Assembly: GCA_030589605.1 (NCBI GenBank)
Contig: JAUUVJ010000134.1
Location: 1-9,354, forward strand
Origin: Candidatus Hodarchaeota archaeon
GTDB taxonomy: Archaea; Asgardarchaeota; Heimdallarchaeia; Hodarchaeales; Hodarchaeaceae
DNA: 9,354 nt
Direction: 5' to 3'
In this document: piece after piece, positions 1 through 6,259 of the stretch
Numbering within the stretch: the first letter of the stretch is position 1
How the letters are laid out: each line of letters begins with the position of its first letter
Translations under genes and position numbers: made by a program
The notes under the pieces: generated by a model
What the model was told of the DNA's origin: nothing
What the model saw: the letters and a program-made list of their open reading frames with translations, nothing else
Database searches by the model: none

Positions 1-1
1 T

Positions 2-1348
2 ACATATGGTGGAGTCAATGAAATTGGAGGAAATAACTTCATTATTGAAACAGGTAACACTAAAATCATGTTGGATTTCGGTACATCCTTCAAAAGGGAA
101 GGTATATACTTTTCTGGGTTTCTTCAACCCCGTACTTTCCAAGGATTGAAGGACTTTTTTCAATTTGATATTCTTCCAAAATTACCTGGAATATATGCAA
201 AAGACTTCCTCCCTGAGAATAAAACTGAAAAAAAGGGAATAGACGCTTGTTTTTTATCTCATGCTCATATGGACCATTATGGGAATATGAACTTGCTTCG
301 TGAGGACATTCCTGTTTATATGGGAGTAACTTCGGCTTTGATACTTCATTCAATTCAGGATACAACTAGACCTCGTTTTGGACGTAAATATATTCGTAAA
401 ACAACAGAGGAAGATCCTTCTAATGTAAGAACATTTCGAACTGGGGATACTTTACAGATTTCGGAACTTGAAGTAACTCCAATTCATGTTGATCACTCTC
501 TACCTGGTGCTTATGGATTCATTCTTGACAATATGAAAGGTAATTGCACTATAGGTTATACCGGAGACGTTCGACTTCACGGTTGGAGGAAAGATCTAAC
601 TGAAGAGTTTATTGAAACAGCAAGACATAAGCATCTAGATGCCTTACTCATAGAAGGTACAAATGTTGATGAAGATTTTGATGTTAATGAAAGAAAAGTA
701 CAAAAAGATCTATCAGAAGCTATTGCAGAAACAAATGGGCTAGCTATTGCTAATTATTCTCTTAGGGATATTGACAGATTTCGCTCTTTTTACCTCTCAG
801 CTAAAGAAAACGGTCGAAAATTATTAATAAACATCAAACAAGCATATTTGTTGAATATACTAGAAGAAGACGCTAATCTGGAAATACCTTCCCTTGATGA
901 TGAACACATTCAAGTATATAAAAGACCAAAAAAGCGCTACTATAGATGGGAAAAAGAAATACTTGAGAATGAAAACATTGAAATTATTTCCTCGCCAGAT
1001 TTCGATCAAACAGAATATGTTTTTCATTGTGACTTTTGGAATTTAACGGATTTAATAGACGTAAAACCAAAAACCTCTGCTTTTTTCTATAGCCATGGTG
1101 AACCGTTTTCAGATGAAGGGGAAATTGACTTCAAACGAATGCAAGAGTGGATCAAATACTTTAATTTAGATTTTAAACAATATCATGCCTCTGGCCATGC
1201 ACCTCGTAGTGATTTAAAGAAAATAGTTGATTCGATATCGCCAGAATTACTAATCCCAATTCATTCAGAACACCCTGAGATGTATAAAGAAATAGTGGAC
1301 ATCCCTCTTCTTCTCCCATCACGAGGACGGAGTATAGCAGTATATTGA
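2..1348 (+). CDS. RNase J-like beta-CASP metallo-beta-lactamase nuclease, 5'-partial
   Basis: This is a probable zinc-dependent RNA nuclease of the beta-CASP metallo-beta-lactamase group, acting in cytoplasmic RNA processing or decay. Reading upstream of the ATG at 68 in the same frame gives codons for YGGVNEIGGNNFIIETGN, then the strand ending in DFG. This is the usual N-terminal strand of RNase J-like proteins, so the gene starts before base 1 and the ATG at 68 is internal. Counting from that ATG, the metal-binding HAHMDH motif is at residues 65-70 (bases 260-277), a further His at PIHVDH 138-143, the bridging Asp in TGD 165-167, and later histidines in SGH 375-377 and PIHSEH 397-402. The segment after residue 200 is the beta-CASP cap. 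The protein ends after the catalytic fold, without the C-terminal domain of bacterial RNase J, as in archaeal forms. An insertion of about 45 residues (FKREGIYFSGFLQPR onward) separates DFG from the HxHxDH motif. A T-tract follows the stop. The family call is firm; substrate and exo or endo activity are not shown by sequence. Confidence 0.88.
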   Translation, partial: TYGGVNEIGGNNFIIETGNTKIMLDFGTSFKREGIYFSGFLQPRTFQGLKDFFQFDILPKLPGIYAKDFLPENKTEKKGIDACFLSHAHMDHYGNMNLLREDIPVYMGVTSALILHSIQDTTRPRFGRKYIRKTTEEDPSNVRTFRTGDTLQISELEVTPIHVDHSLPGAYGFILDNMKGNCTIGYTGDVRLHGWRKDLTEEFIETARHKHLDALLIEGTNVDEDFDVNERKVQKDLSEAIAETNGLAIANYSLRDIDRFRSFYLSAKENGRKLLINIKQAYLLNILEEDANLEIPSLDDEHIQVYKRPKKRYYRWEKEILENENIEIISSPDFDQTEYVFHCDFWNLTDLIDVKPKTSAFFYSHGEPFSDEGEIDFKRMQEWIKYFNLDFKQYHASGHAPRSDLKKIVDSISPELLIPIHSEHPEMYKEIVDIPLLLPSRGRSIAVY

Positions 1349-1360
1349 TTTATTTTTTAG
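1349..1360 (+). terminator. T-rich terminator after the nuclease gene
   Basis: Directly after the TGA stop the plus strand reads TTTATTTTTTAG, with six consecutive T at 1353-1358. A U-tract without a hairpin is a common archaeal termination signal. Only 20 bases separate this stop from the stop of the convergent glycosyltransferase gene. Confidence 0.45.
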
Positions 1361-1368
1361 CTATTTAA

Positions 1369-2511
1369 TTATATAAAGTATTCTATGAACGTTTCAAGTC
1401 CAACTGTTATATCTATGAAATCAATTACCCCTATAGCGAATGTGATCCCTAGTAATTTCGTGTACAACCGACGTTCTCCTCTTGGAAAAATCATTATCAA
1501 TGGATAGAACCAGACCCAATACCACGGAAACGCAGTTGAGTACACTTTTAAAAAACTTAATAAAATTAAAAATGGAATCCAATAAGCTCGTTCAATAAGT
1601 CCTTCTATTGTAACTTCTAGCTTTTTGTCTGAAAAGGAAAAACCTATCCAAGTCAAAAATCCTAATACTAGAATCACAGATGACAATAAAGAGGATATAC
1701 ATAAATGGAATAAGTAGAAATTATTAGATTTCAATTGGCCAGAATATTCACTCAATCTACCAAAGAATCCAAAATAGTTTAGAATGAAATTCGAGAACAG
1801 TATAGGAAATGAAAGAAGTACAATCGTTAATAGTACGATAAATAGACCCTTTATTGCTTCATTAACATTTTTACGATCCTTGATTAATAGATATGGGAGT
1901 ACGAGTAATGAAACATATTTCCAATGAAATCCTAACCCAACAGTTAAGTAACTCCAATATTTATGATTTGAATGTAAAACTAATGGAAGAAGAAAGAAAG
2001 TTACCGTAAGGGCAGTTGATTGACCTTCAAAAGCAGAAAATGGTATTGAAAATAATAGATAAGAAAGAGCTAAGGCCTTTTCTGGTGCTTTTATTTCTTC
2101 ACCCTCTTCTTCTCGATTCTGTAAATTCTTTAAAAAATAGTACATTATGAGGAAATTGAATATATCGAAGCTGGAAAGTAACCATTTTCCCACTATATTT
2201 GGAAAAGGAAGGATGGAAACTCCAGCCCAGAATAGTAGTTGAATAGTTGGATAATCATAAGTCGTATTTGGATAAGAAAGTAATCCTGATGAAGGATCAC
2301 CAATTGCATAATCAGGGTCTATTTGGAGGGGAGTCATATCATAGATACTAAAACCATGTTCCCAAAATGCTTCTCCATAAAACAAATTTCGCTCAAAATC
2401 GCTTGTTACCAATGGAGATGTGAATGCACCAATTAATAGATGGAGTAAAATGAAGATCACAACTATGTGGTTGTATGGACGAAAAAAAACTGATTTAAAG
2501 GACGACTCCAT
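1369..2511 (-). CDS. Integral membrane GT-C type glycosyltransferase (GT87-like)
   Basis: This is a 380-residue polytopic membrane protein with about ten or eleven hydrophobic segments (roughly 14-32, 90-106, 112-128, 145-158, 165-180, 187-209, 222-245, 264-290, 308-325, 328-343, 350-368). The pattern fits a GT-C fold transferase that moves a sugar from a polyprenyl-phosphate carrier on the outer face of the membrane. The first extracytoplasmic loop carries an acidic pair in TSDFERN (D38, E40), where GT-C enzymes place catalytic acidic residues. YDYPTIQLL at 85-93, FEGQ at 161-164 and HWKYVSLLVLPYLL at 196-209 resemble the YxYPP, GQ and KP..LxPYLL blocks of GT87/DUF2029 proteins. The soluble stretch 129-145 is very Glu-rich. 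The start is the ATG at 2511; an in-frame TGA lies nine codons upstream and no start codon intervenes. There is no clear Shine-Dalgarno. Acceptor and sugar are unknown; mannose or another hexose for lipid or protein glycans is an inference. Confidence 0.7.
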   Translation of the reverse strand: MESSFKSVFFRPYNHIVVIFILLHLLIGAFTSPLVTSDFERNLFYGEAFWEHGFSIYDMTPLQIDPDYAIGDPSSGLLSYPNTTYDYPTIQLLFWAGVSILPFPNIVGKWLLSSFDIFNFLIMYYFLKNLQNREEEGEEIKAPEKALALSYLLFSIPFSAFEGQSTALTVTFFLLPLVLHSNHKYWSYLTVGLGFHWKYVSLLVLPYLLIKDRKNVNEAIKGLFIVLLTIVLLSFPILFSNFILNYFGFFGRLSEYSGQLKSNNFYLFHLCISSLLSSVILVLGFLTWIGFSFSDKKLEVTIEGLIERAYWIPFLILLSFLKVYSTAFPWYWVWFYPLIMIFPRGERRLYTKLLGITFAIGVIDFIDITVGLETFIEYFI

Positions 2512-2519
2512 TAGACTAC

Positions 2520-2532
2520 ACTCTTGAAGAGT
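2520..2532. promoter_or_regulatory. 13-base perfect palindrome, candidate operator
   Basis: ACTCTTGAAGAGT has two six-base arms (ACTCTT/AAGAGT) around a central G. It lies 9-21 bases upstream of the glycosyltransferase ATG, between that start and the TATA-like box, where a bound repressor could block transcription. Its use as an operator is inferred from position and symmetry only; it could also be a small hairpin in the leader. Confidence 0.3.
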
Positions 2533-2562
2533 AAATCAAAGTCTTTGCTTTTTATGATTTTG

Positions 2563-2570
2563 ATATATTT
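2563..2570 (-). promoter_or_regulatory. TATA-like box for the glycosyltransferase gene
   Basis: On the minus strand AAATATAT, within AAACAAATATATCAAAAT, sits about 50 bases upstream of the ATG at 2511. A start site some 25 bases downstream would give a leader of about 25-30 bases that contains the 2520-2532 palindrome. This is a match by eye in AT-rich DNA, so only moderate support. Confidence 0.35.
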
Positions 2571-2662
2571 GTTTAAGTGTACAAAAACTAAACAGGTCAT
2601 TTTTTGGCTGAATATGATGAACTTTTGAAGTATTAAAACTATGGTTGCATAGTATAACTAAA

Positions 2663-2670
2663 TTATAAAC
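2663..2670 (+). promoter_or_regulatory. TATA-like box for the zinc-ribbon ORF
   Basis: TTATAAAC lies about 50 bases before the ATG at 2719. Transcription starting about 25 bases downstream would give a short leader that includes the GAGG ribosome-binding site at 2707-2710. Together with the minus-strand box at 2563-2570 it makes 2512-2718 a compact divergent promoter region. Nothing else was recognised there. Confidence 0.35.
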
Positions 2671-2706
2671 ATTTATTAAGCAGAAGTCACCTTAAGCTAA
2701 AATATT

Positions 2707-2710
2707 GAGG
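2707..2710 (+). promoter_or_regulatory. Shine-Dalgarno GAGG for the zinc-ribbon ORF
   Basis: GAGG stands eight bases before the ATG at 2719. It is one of the better ribosome-binding sites in the window and the main reason to treat the short zinc-ribbon reading frame as a real translation start. Confidence 0.45.
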
Positions 2711-2718
2711 AAATTAGT

Positions 2719-2835
2719 ATGGAATCTCATGTTTTGTGTCAGAGCTGCAGGGAAAAGAATAGTATTAATTTTTCATATTGTTGGAAGTGTGGAGGTAAAC
2801 TGTCCTTAGAGAAGAAAGAAAGCCCAGGAACGTAG
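2719..2835 (+). CDS. Small zinc-ribbon protein, or 5' piece of an interrupted gene
   Basis: A 38-residue reading frame beginning MESHVLCQSCREK. It carries two CxxC knuckles, CQSC at residues 7-10 and CWKC at 21-24, spaced by ten residues; this is the compact zinc ribbon often found at the N-terminus of archaeal proteins. It ends in a Lys/Glu-rich tail at an amber TAG. A GAGG ribosome-binding site and a TATA-like box precede it. Free-standing ribbons of this size exist, but ribbons of this type usually lead a longer protein. Here the same frame stays open for 60 more codons after the TAG, and the Tubby-like gene starts 131 bases downstream in another frame. It may therefore be the head of a zinc ribbon-linker-Tubby protein broken by a nonsense codon and a frameshift, or by sequencing error. 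A binding role (nucleic acid or protein) is inferred. Confidence 0.5.
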   Translation: MESHVLCQSCREKNSINFSYCWKCGGKLSLEKKESPGT

Positions 2836-3018
2836 GAAATTGAAACTAATAAAATAGATCAAAAATCAACAGTATCAAACAGAGAAGTTGAAAAATGGCG
2901 TAAATGGTTCTCTCAACAGACAGACAAGTACTTTGAATTGAAAATAAACAAAATACCTTTAGGAATATGTTTGGAAGCTATAAAAAATTTTTACAGGAAA
3001 ATAACATTGAGTTTCTAA
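2836..3018 (+). pseudogene. Start-less open stretch between zinc ribbon and Tubby-like gene
   Basis: After the amber codon at 2833-2835 the zinc-ribbon frame stays open for 60 codons to a TAA at 3016-3018. The stretch has no ATG or GTG, and its only TTG is at 2938. The product looks protein-like: Lys/Glu-rich linker residues, then a Trp- and Arg-containing segment (REVEKWRKWFSQQTDKYFEL). It overlaps the start of the Tubby-like frame, which is open from 2937 onward. A single -1 shift anywhere in 2937-3015 plus reading of the TAG would join the zinc ribbon, this linker and the Tubby-like domain into one protein of about 320 residues. It is marked as a broken segment because it cannot be initiated on its own; it could also be chance non-coding DNA. 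Confidence 0.3.
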
Positions 3019-3677
3019 CTTCCTTTGAGGATTTCCTCATAGATTTGGAAAAAACAACATTTGTAAAATATACAGTTCTGAAAAATAACCGAGACTATAA
3101 GATTACTGAAATGAATAAAAAAGAATACACGAGTGTAACAAGAGAAAAGAGAAATTTATTCAAAGTTCAAAAATCAAATGGATCATCATTAGGTGAAATA
3201 AAGGGGAATTTGACTGGATCTAAGTGGAAAATCATTGGGCACTCAGAAGAAAATCAAGCAACAGTAAAAATTAAAAGTACGACTTTTAATAGTCTACTAC
3301 ATAAATCTAAACCTTGGGAATCAAGAGTTATTACGGAGAGAATAGAAACACCCTTTGGTAATTTAATAGCAGAAGGAAAAATGAAGAAAATACGAACAAG
3401 TGATGTATTTAAAATTCCAATTTATGGTTGGACAAACAAGAAAAAGGGACATTTTGTAGCCACAGAGTGTAATGTCAAAGATTCAAACGGCAATCATTGT
3501 TTTTCAGTAAATTACGTCGATCAAGAATCGAATAAAGCACAAAAAACAGGTAAAGAATATAGCATCGTGTGTGACACTCAACAATTTAGTGATTCATTCT
3601 TAATTACTAGTATATCGGTATGTTTAATTGAGAAGTACATTGGAAAGATCGAAAGTACCGAACAGTATTTTGAGTAA
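2967..3677 (+). CDS. Tubby/LURP-one-like beta-barrel protein (tentative)
   Basis: This 236-residue Lys-rich protein has no signal peptide or membrane segment. After a helical N-terminus (residues 1-30) it is built of short beta strands. Residues 33-105 read as a strand-turn pattern (FVKYTVL, YKITEM, NLFKVQKSNGSSLGEIKG, SKWKIIGHSEENQATVKIKS) like the first half of scramblase/LURP-one/Tubby C-terminal domains. Residues 128-225 give a second half that ends in SIVCD at 199-203 and the hydrophobic FLITSISVCLIEKYI at 211-225, which would correspond to the central helix of that fold. Two Cys (C168, C178) lie in the second half. The ATG at 2967 is the first start after an in-frame TGA at 2934; AGGA sits only two bases before it, too close for a normal Shine-Dalgarno, so translation may be leaderless or the real start lies in the upstream fragment. 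Lipid or membrane binding would be a family inference only. The gene is likely real; the fold assignment is by eye. Confidence 0.6.
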   Translation: MFGSYKKFLQENNIEFLTSFEDFLIDLEKTTFVKYTVLKNNRDYKITEMNKKEYTSVTREKRNLFKVQKSNGSSLGEIKGNLTGSKWKIIGHSEENQATVKIKSTTFNSLLHKSKPWESRVITERIETPFGNLIAEGKMKKIRTSDVFKIPIYGWTNKKKGHFVATECNVKDSNGNHCFSVNYVDQESNKAQKTGKEYSIVCDTQQFSDSFLITSISVCLIEKYIGKIESTEQYFE

Positions 3678-3733
3678 CTTTACCATCATCGGAGCTACTA
3701 TCCTATAAATAGCACTAAAACACAATTTAATAC

Positions 3734-3751
3734 ACTAAAGCCCATTTTAGT
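3734..3751 (+). other. Short inverted repeat after the Tubby-like gene
   Basis: ACTAAA at 3734-3739 and TTTAGT at 3746-3751 form a six-pair stem with a six-base loop. It is 57 bases after the stop, is AT-rich and weak, and has no T-tract directly after it. It may be chance or a minor transcript-end structure. The rest of 3678-3956 holds a T-rich tract, a small repeat and the leader of the next gene, with no supportable ORF. Confidence 0.15.
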
Positions 3752-3798
3752 TTACTATTGATTGTATCAACTGATTTTGTAGCTATCTATCATATTAT

Positions 3799-3820
3799 TC
3801 TTTTTTCTATTTTCCTTCTT
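3799..3820 (+). terminator. T-rich tract, probable archaeal terminator
   Basis: The run TCTTTTTTCTATTTTCCTTC at 3799-3818 is strongly pyrimidine-rich on the plus strand. It is downstream of the Tubby-like gene and upstream of the likely promoter of the next gene. It would separate the two transcripts as a U-tract terminator. No hairpin precedes it. Confidence 0.35.
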
Positions 3821-3852
3821 AATCATATTATGCTGATATGGATTATCGTCGG

Positions 3853-3877
3853 ATATTTCAAATATTTCAAATTTCAA
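3853..3877. repeat. ATATTTCAA tandem repeat upstream of the ATPase promoter
   Basis: ATATTTCAA occurs twice in tandem (3853-3861, 3862-3870), followed by a third partial copy ATTTCAA (3871-3877). The array ends a few bases before the TATA-like TTTAAAA at 3882-3888, where archaeal activators or BRE-binding factors contact DNA. A regulatory role is inferred from position. AT-rich slippage could also produce it. Confidence 0.25.
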
Positions 3878-3881
3878 ACAA

Positions 3882-3888
3882 TTTAAAA
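3882..3888 (+). promoter_or_regulatory. TATA-like box for the ATPase gene
   Basis: TTTAAAA, preceded by CAAACAA, is about 70 bases upstream of the TTG start at 3957. A transcription start about 25 bases downstream would leave a leader of around 45 bases that contains the GGGA ribosome-binding site at 3944-3947. Confidence 0.3.
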
Positions 3889-3956
3889 GGTTCAACTTTT
3901 CTGTTTCTATCAATACATTTTAGCTAACTTAGAACTGTTGAAAGGGAATATTCAAG

Positions 3957-5168
3957 TTGCCATCCATCTTTGACTCTTTTCAAAAAGGAAAAACTCAAGC
4001 AGATGATTGGGGTAGCAAATTTGAAGACATTCGATCAATATCTAATGCTTTCAAACAATTTTTCGTTGAAAAATCACCTGATTCATTTGTCACTACCAAA
4101 GAAGTTCATCGTTTAAGTCAATTAATAGGCCAAATGTCAAACTCTGAATTAAAATCATCTTTTCTCCCGCATATTGCCGTATCTGGCCCTCAAAGTGTTG
4201 GCAAAAGTGTTTCAGCTAGACAAATTGTACGTGAATTAAATAAATCATTTGGTACTGATTATGCCCGTTATTATACCTATAATACGAAATATTTCTTGGA
4301 TTGGTGGGAAGAAACAGACTTTGGACCGACCCAAATAGTCTTTCTAGATGACATCTATCCTGCTTGGGGTAATTTGACCCCTGAATCTTTTCAACAATTC
4401 CGTGAACGTTCAAATTATGATAAAATAGTCATTATTTCAATCACTATTCGTTTTGAACGCCAATTGATGAAAAAATCGCGAGATAGTTCGAAATTAGAAT
4501 ATTTTGACCAATCTCCTTTTGAATTTTCATTTAAATGTCCCTCTCTAAATGAAATTAGAAATATCATAAAAAGACGAACAGAGGTTCTTGGAAAACCTGA
4601 TTATTTTTCTCAAGATGTGCTTAATGAAATTAGTATTTTTTCTCTTGGATTACCTGGTCTCGCTCTTTGGATAGCACGACAAACAATTTCAAATTTAGAG
4701 ACTCAGGAATCAGGTTCTGTTATTTCAACTGAATCCGTACATAAAACTGCTGAATATTTAGGTTTTATCCCTGCATTAAGGCTTCTAATGAAATTTAGTT
4801 TACGAAAAACTCAACAACCTGATTTAGTGAATGAATATCTGGTCTCACCGGTACTAAGTCCATTGAAAGAAGCAATCAATGAAGGTAGTTCGACTTTAAC
4901 GCAATATTTTACAAATATTAAAGATAATACAAAATCATGGGAACCAATTCTTAAAGAATTGCTGCTTTTAAAACATGACTCTAAAACTGGAAATATCAAG
5001 AGATCTGATTTGCAGGAGCGTACAGGCATCAAAGAATCCTCCCTTACATATCAATGCCAAAATCTAATCAAAGAAAACATTATAACTTATAACAAAGACG
5101 GCCGCGAAGTTTTCTATAAACTACTATCTCCTATGAAAGAAGCACTAGAACTAGCTTTTTTCGGTTAA
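3957..5168 (+). CDS. P-loop AAA+-like ATPase with C-terminal winged helix
   Basis: A 403-residue soluble protein. The P-loop GPQSVGKS is at residues 77-84 after a hydrophobic strand (HIAVS). A Walker B strand with paired acids, IVFLDD, is at 127-132. A sensor-1-like strand, KIVIISITIR, is at 156-165. GLPGLALWIARQ at 231-242 resembles the lid helix of Orc1/Cdc6 and STAND-type ATPases. Residues 330-395 look like a winged helix, with recognition helix around ESSLTYQCQNLIKEN and wing GREVFYKL. This fits an Orc/Cdc6-like or MoxR/STAND-like ATPase that binds DNA or regulates transcription; neither role can be chosen from sequence. The start is TTG: an in-frame TGA lies six codons upstream, GGGA stands ten bases before the TTG, and the first internal ATG would be residue 60, leaving only 16 residues before the P-loop. 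The gene is convergent with the ATP-grasp gene, with a 26-base gap. Confidence 0.75.
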   Translation: MPSIFDSFQKGKTQADDWGSKFEDIRSISNAFKQFFVEKSPDSFVTTKEVHRLSQLIGQMSNSELKSSFLPHIAVSGPQSVGKSVSARQIVRELNKSFGTDYARYYTYNTKYFLDWWEETDFGPTQIVFLDDIYPAWGNLTPESFQQFRERSNYDKIVIISITIRFERQLMKKSRDSSKLEYFDQSPFEFSFKCPSLNEIRNIIKRRTEVLGKPDYFSQDVLNEISIFSLGLPGLALWIARQTISNLETQESGSVISTESVHKTAEYLGFIPALRLLMKFSLRKTQQPDLVNEYLVSPVLSPLKEAINEGSSTLTQYFTNIKDNTKSWEPILKELLLLKHDSKTGNIKRSDLQERTGIKESSLTYQCQNLIKENIITYNKDGREVFYKLLSPMKEALELAFFG

Positions 5169-5194
5169 AACTAGAATCTAAATTGTAAACGTAT

Positions 5195-6202
5195 TTATTC
5201 AGACGAATTATTCACTGAATTCCCGATTTGAATAACTCCTCGACGACCTGATTTTGGAATTGCATCAAGTAACCATAATGAATCATTATGATCAAAAAGA
5301 AACTCTATTTCATAGTCAACTTCGAAATCCTTTTGTATTTTCCGAGCTAATTGAATTAATGTTCCGATGTTCTGTTCACTCACAGAAAGTGATACTTTCT
5401 GATCGGGTTCATTCTCTATTATCTTCGCTTGTTTAGTATCTTCTGGAATATATGAAGCCTTCTCTTTATATGAGTTAAAAATTTCAATGGGTTCCCCAAT
5501 TTTTCTTTCATTTACAACGATCTGATCACAACGAATTCCGTCTTTTTCTTCGTAAACTCGAGACCCCCAATTTGCTTTAATGATAATATCTCCTTCATTT
5601 GAACTAGGCTTTTTCTTTACTAATAAAACTCCACTTGTTCTTGCATCAATCATTTCTTCAATTATTACAGCAATGTTAACATTATCAGGCGGAAGCCCAG
5701 CCTCTATTAAACCCTTCAGAACATCAGGAGTAAACGCAGACGCCCAACATTTTTTCATAAGATTCAGAATTTCTCTGATATCCTTCATATGAAAGTAAAC
5801 CCCTCGTCCGAAGCACACATGACGGGATGAATCTTCAACATGAGCAGAGGTTCTAATTATCACAGATTCAGAATCTATCCGCTTTAATAACTTAAATATT
5901 TCCTCTGCTATTTGATTCTTCATAAACATCGGAACTGGTGACTGTATGATGATATCTTGAATTTCTGAAGCAGCTTCATCCAAATTATCCCAGTTTAAAT
6001 GACTCATTAGGGAATCAATACGCTTATTACCTGGTATTGTATTCACATACTTTTTAAAAACTTTTGTTGAGACAACAACTCCAAAAGGGACTCTATACCC
6101 TTTAGACATCAATCGAGAAAGACTACATGCTCTTTCACCAAAAGTATCGGCTCTTGAGTAATCTACATTAGCTAGAGTCTGAATAGGATCAAATTGATAC
6201 AT
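5195..6202 (-). CDS. Stand-alone PEP synthase/PPDK-type ATP-grasp domain protein, divergent
   Basis: This 335-residue protein matches only the N-terminal ATP-binding domain of the PEP synthase, PPDK and rifampicin phosphotransferase family. FGERACSLSRLMSKGYRVPFG at 21-41 aligns with the N-terminal GGKxxxLxxL..G..VPxGF block, but Gly-Gly-Lys has become Phe-Gly-Glu. VIIRTSAHVEDSS at 114-126 matches the RSSxxxED block with Arg117 kept. IAVIIEEMIDARTSGVLLV at 177-195 matches xVVVQxMVxxxxSGVxFT. YEIEFLFD at 297-304 matches DIEW with Glu300 kept. The final QxRP block reads DAIP at 313-316, losing Gln and Arg. The chain ends 19 residues later, so the phosphohistidine and PEP-binding domains of the roughly 800-residue enzymes are absent. 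The end falls on a domain boundary, not mid-domain. The ATG at 6202 has no clear Shine-Dalgarno. It cannot be a PEP synthase alone; it may bind nucleotide, phosphorylate a separate partner, or have lost catalysis. Confidence 0.75.
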   Translation of the reverse strand: MYQFDPIQTLANVDYSRADTFGERACSLSRLMSKGYRVPFGVVVSTKVFKKYVNTIPGNKRIDSLMSHLNWDNLDEAASEIQDIIIQSPVPMFMKNQIAEEIFKLLKRIDSESVIIRTSAHVEDSSRHVCFGRGVYFHMKDIREILNLMKKCWASAFTPDVLKGLIEAGLPPDNVNIAVIIEEMIDARTSGVLLVKKKPSSNEGDIIIKANWGSRVYEEKDGIRCDQIVVNERKIGEPIEIFNSYKEKASYIPEDTKQAKIIENEPDQKVSLSVSEQNIGTLIQLARKIQKDFEVDYEIEFLFDHNDSLWLLDAIPKSGRRGVIQIGNSVNNSSE

Positions 6203-6259
6203 ATGGTAGCCGAACCTTTTCTGAATGATCTTTTATTGTTATTTACTGAAGATTAATAG

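Noticed and set aside
68..70. ATG at 68 as the start of the nuclease gene
   Set aside because: The frame is open to base 2 and encodes the conserved YGGVNEIGGNNF strand, so the real start is upstream of the window.
90..365. 91-codon minus-strand ORF inside the nuclease gene
   Set aside because: It is antisense to the firmly assigned nuclease and has no recognisable domain; it is a shadow of the coding frame.
3830..3886. 18-codon plus-strand ORF starting ATG at 3830
   Set aside because: Too short, has no ribosome-binding site, and overlaps the repeat and promoter of the ATPase gene.
4216..4413. 65-codon minus-strand ORF inside the ATPase gene
   Set aside because: Antisense shadow of the Walker A/B region, with no independent start signals or motifs.
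4811..5032. 73-codon minus-strand ORF inside the ATPase gene
   Set aside because: Antisense shadow of the C-terminal part, with no recognisable features.
5254..5792. Two short plus-strand ORFs inside the ATP-grasp gene (5254-5436, 5580-5792)
   Set aside because: Both are antisense to conserved ATP-grasp motifs. The apparent membrane-like segments come from complementing those codons.
2719..6202. A defence or signalling island made of the Tubby-like, ATPase and ATP-grasp genes
   Set aside because: The genes switch orientation, are separated by terminators and promoters, and contain no known defence effector, so joint function is not supported.
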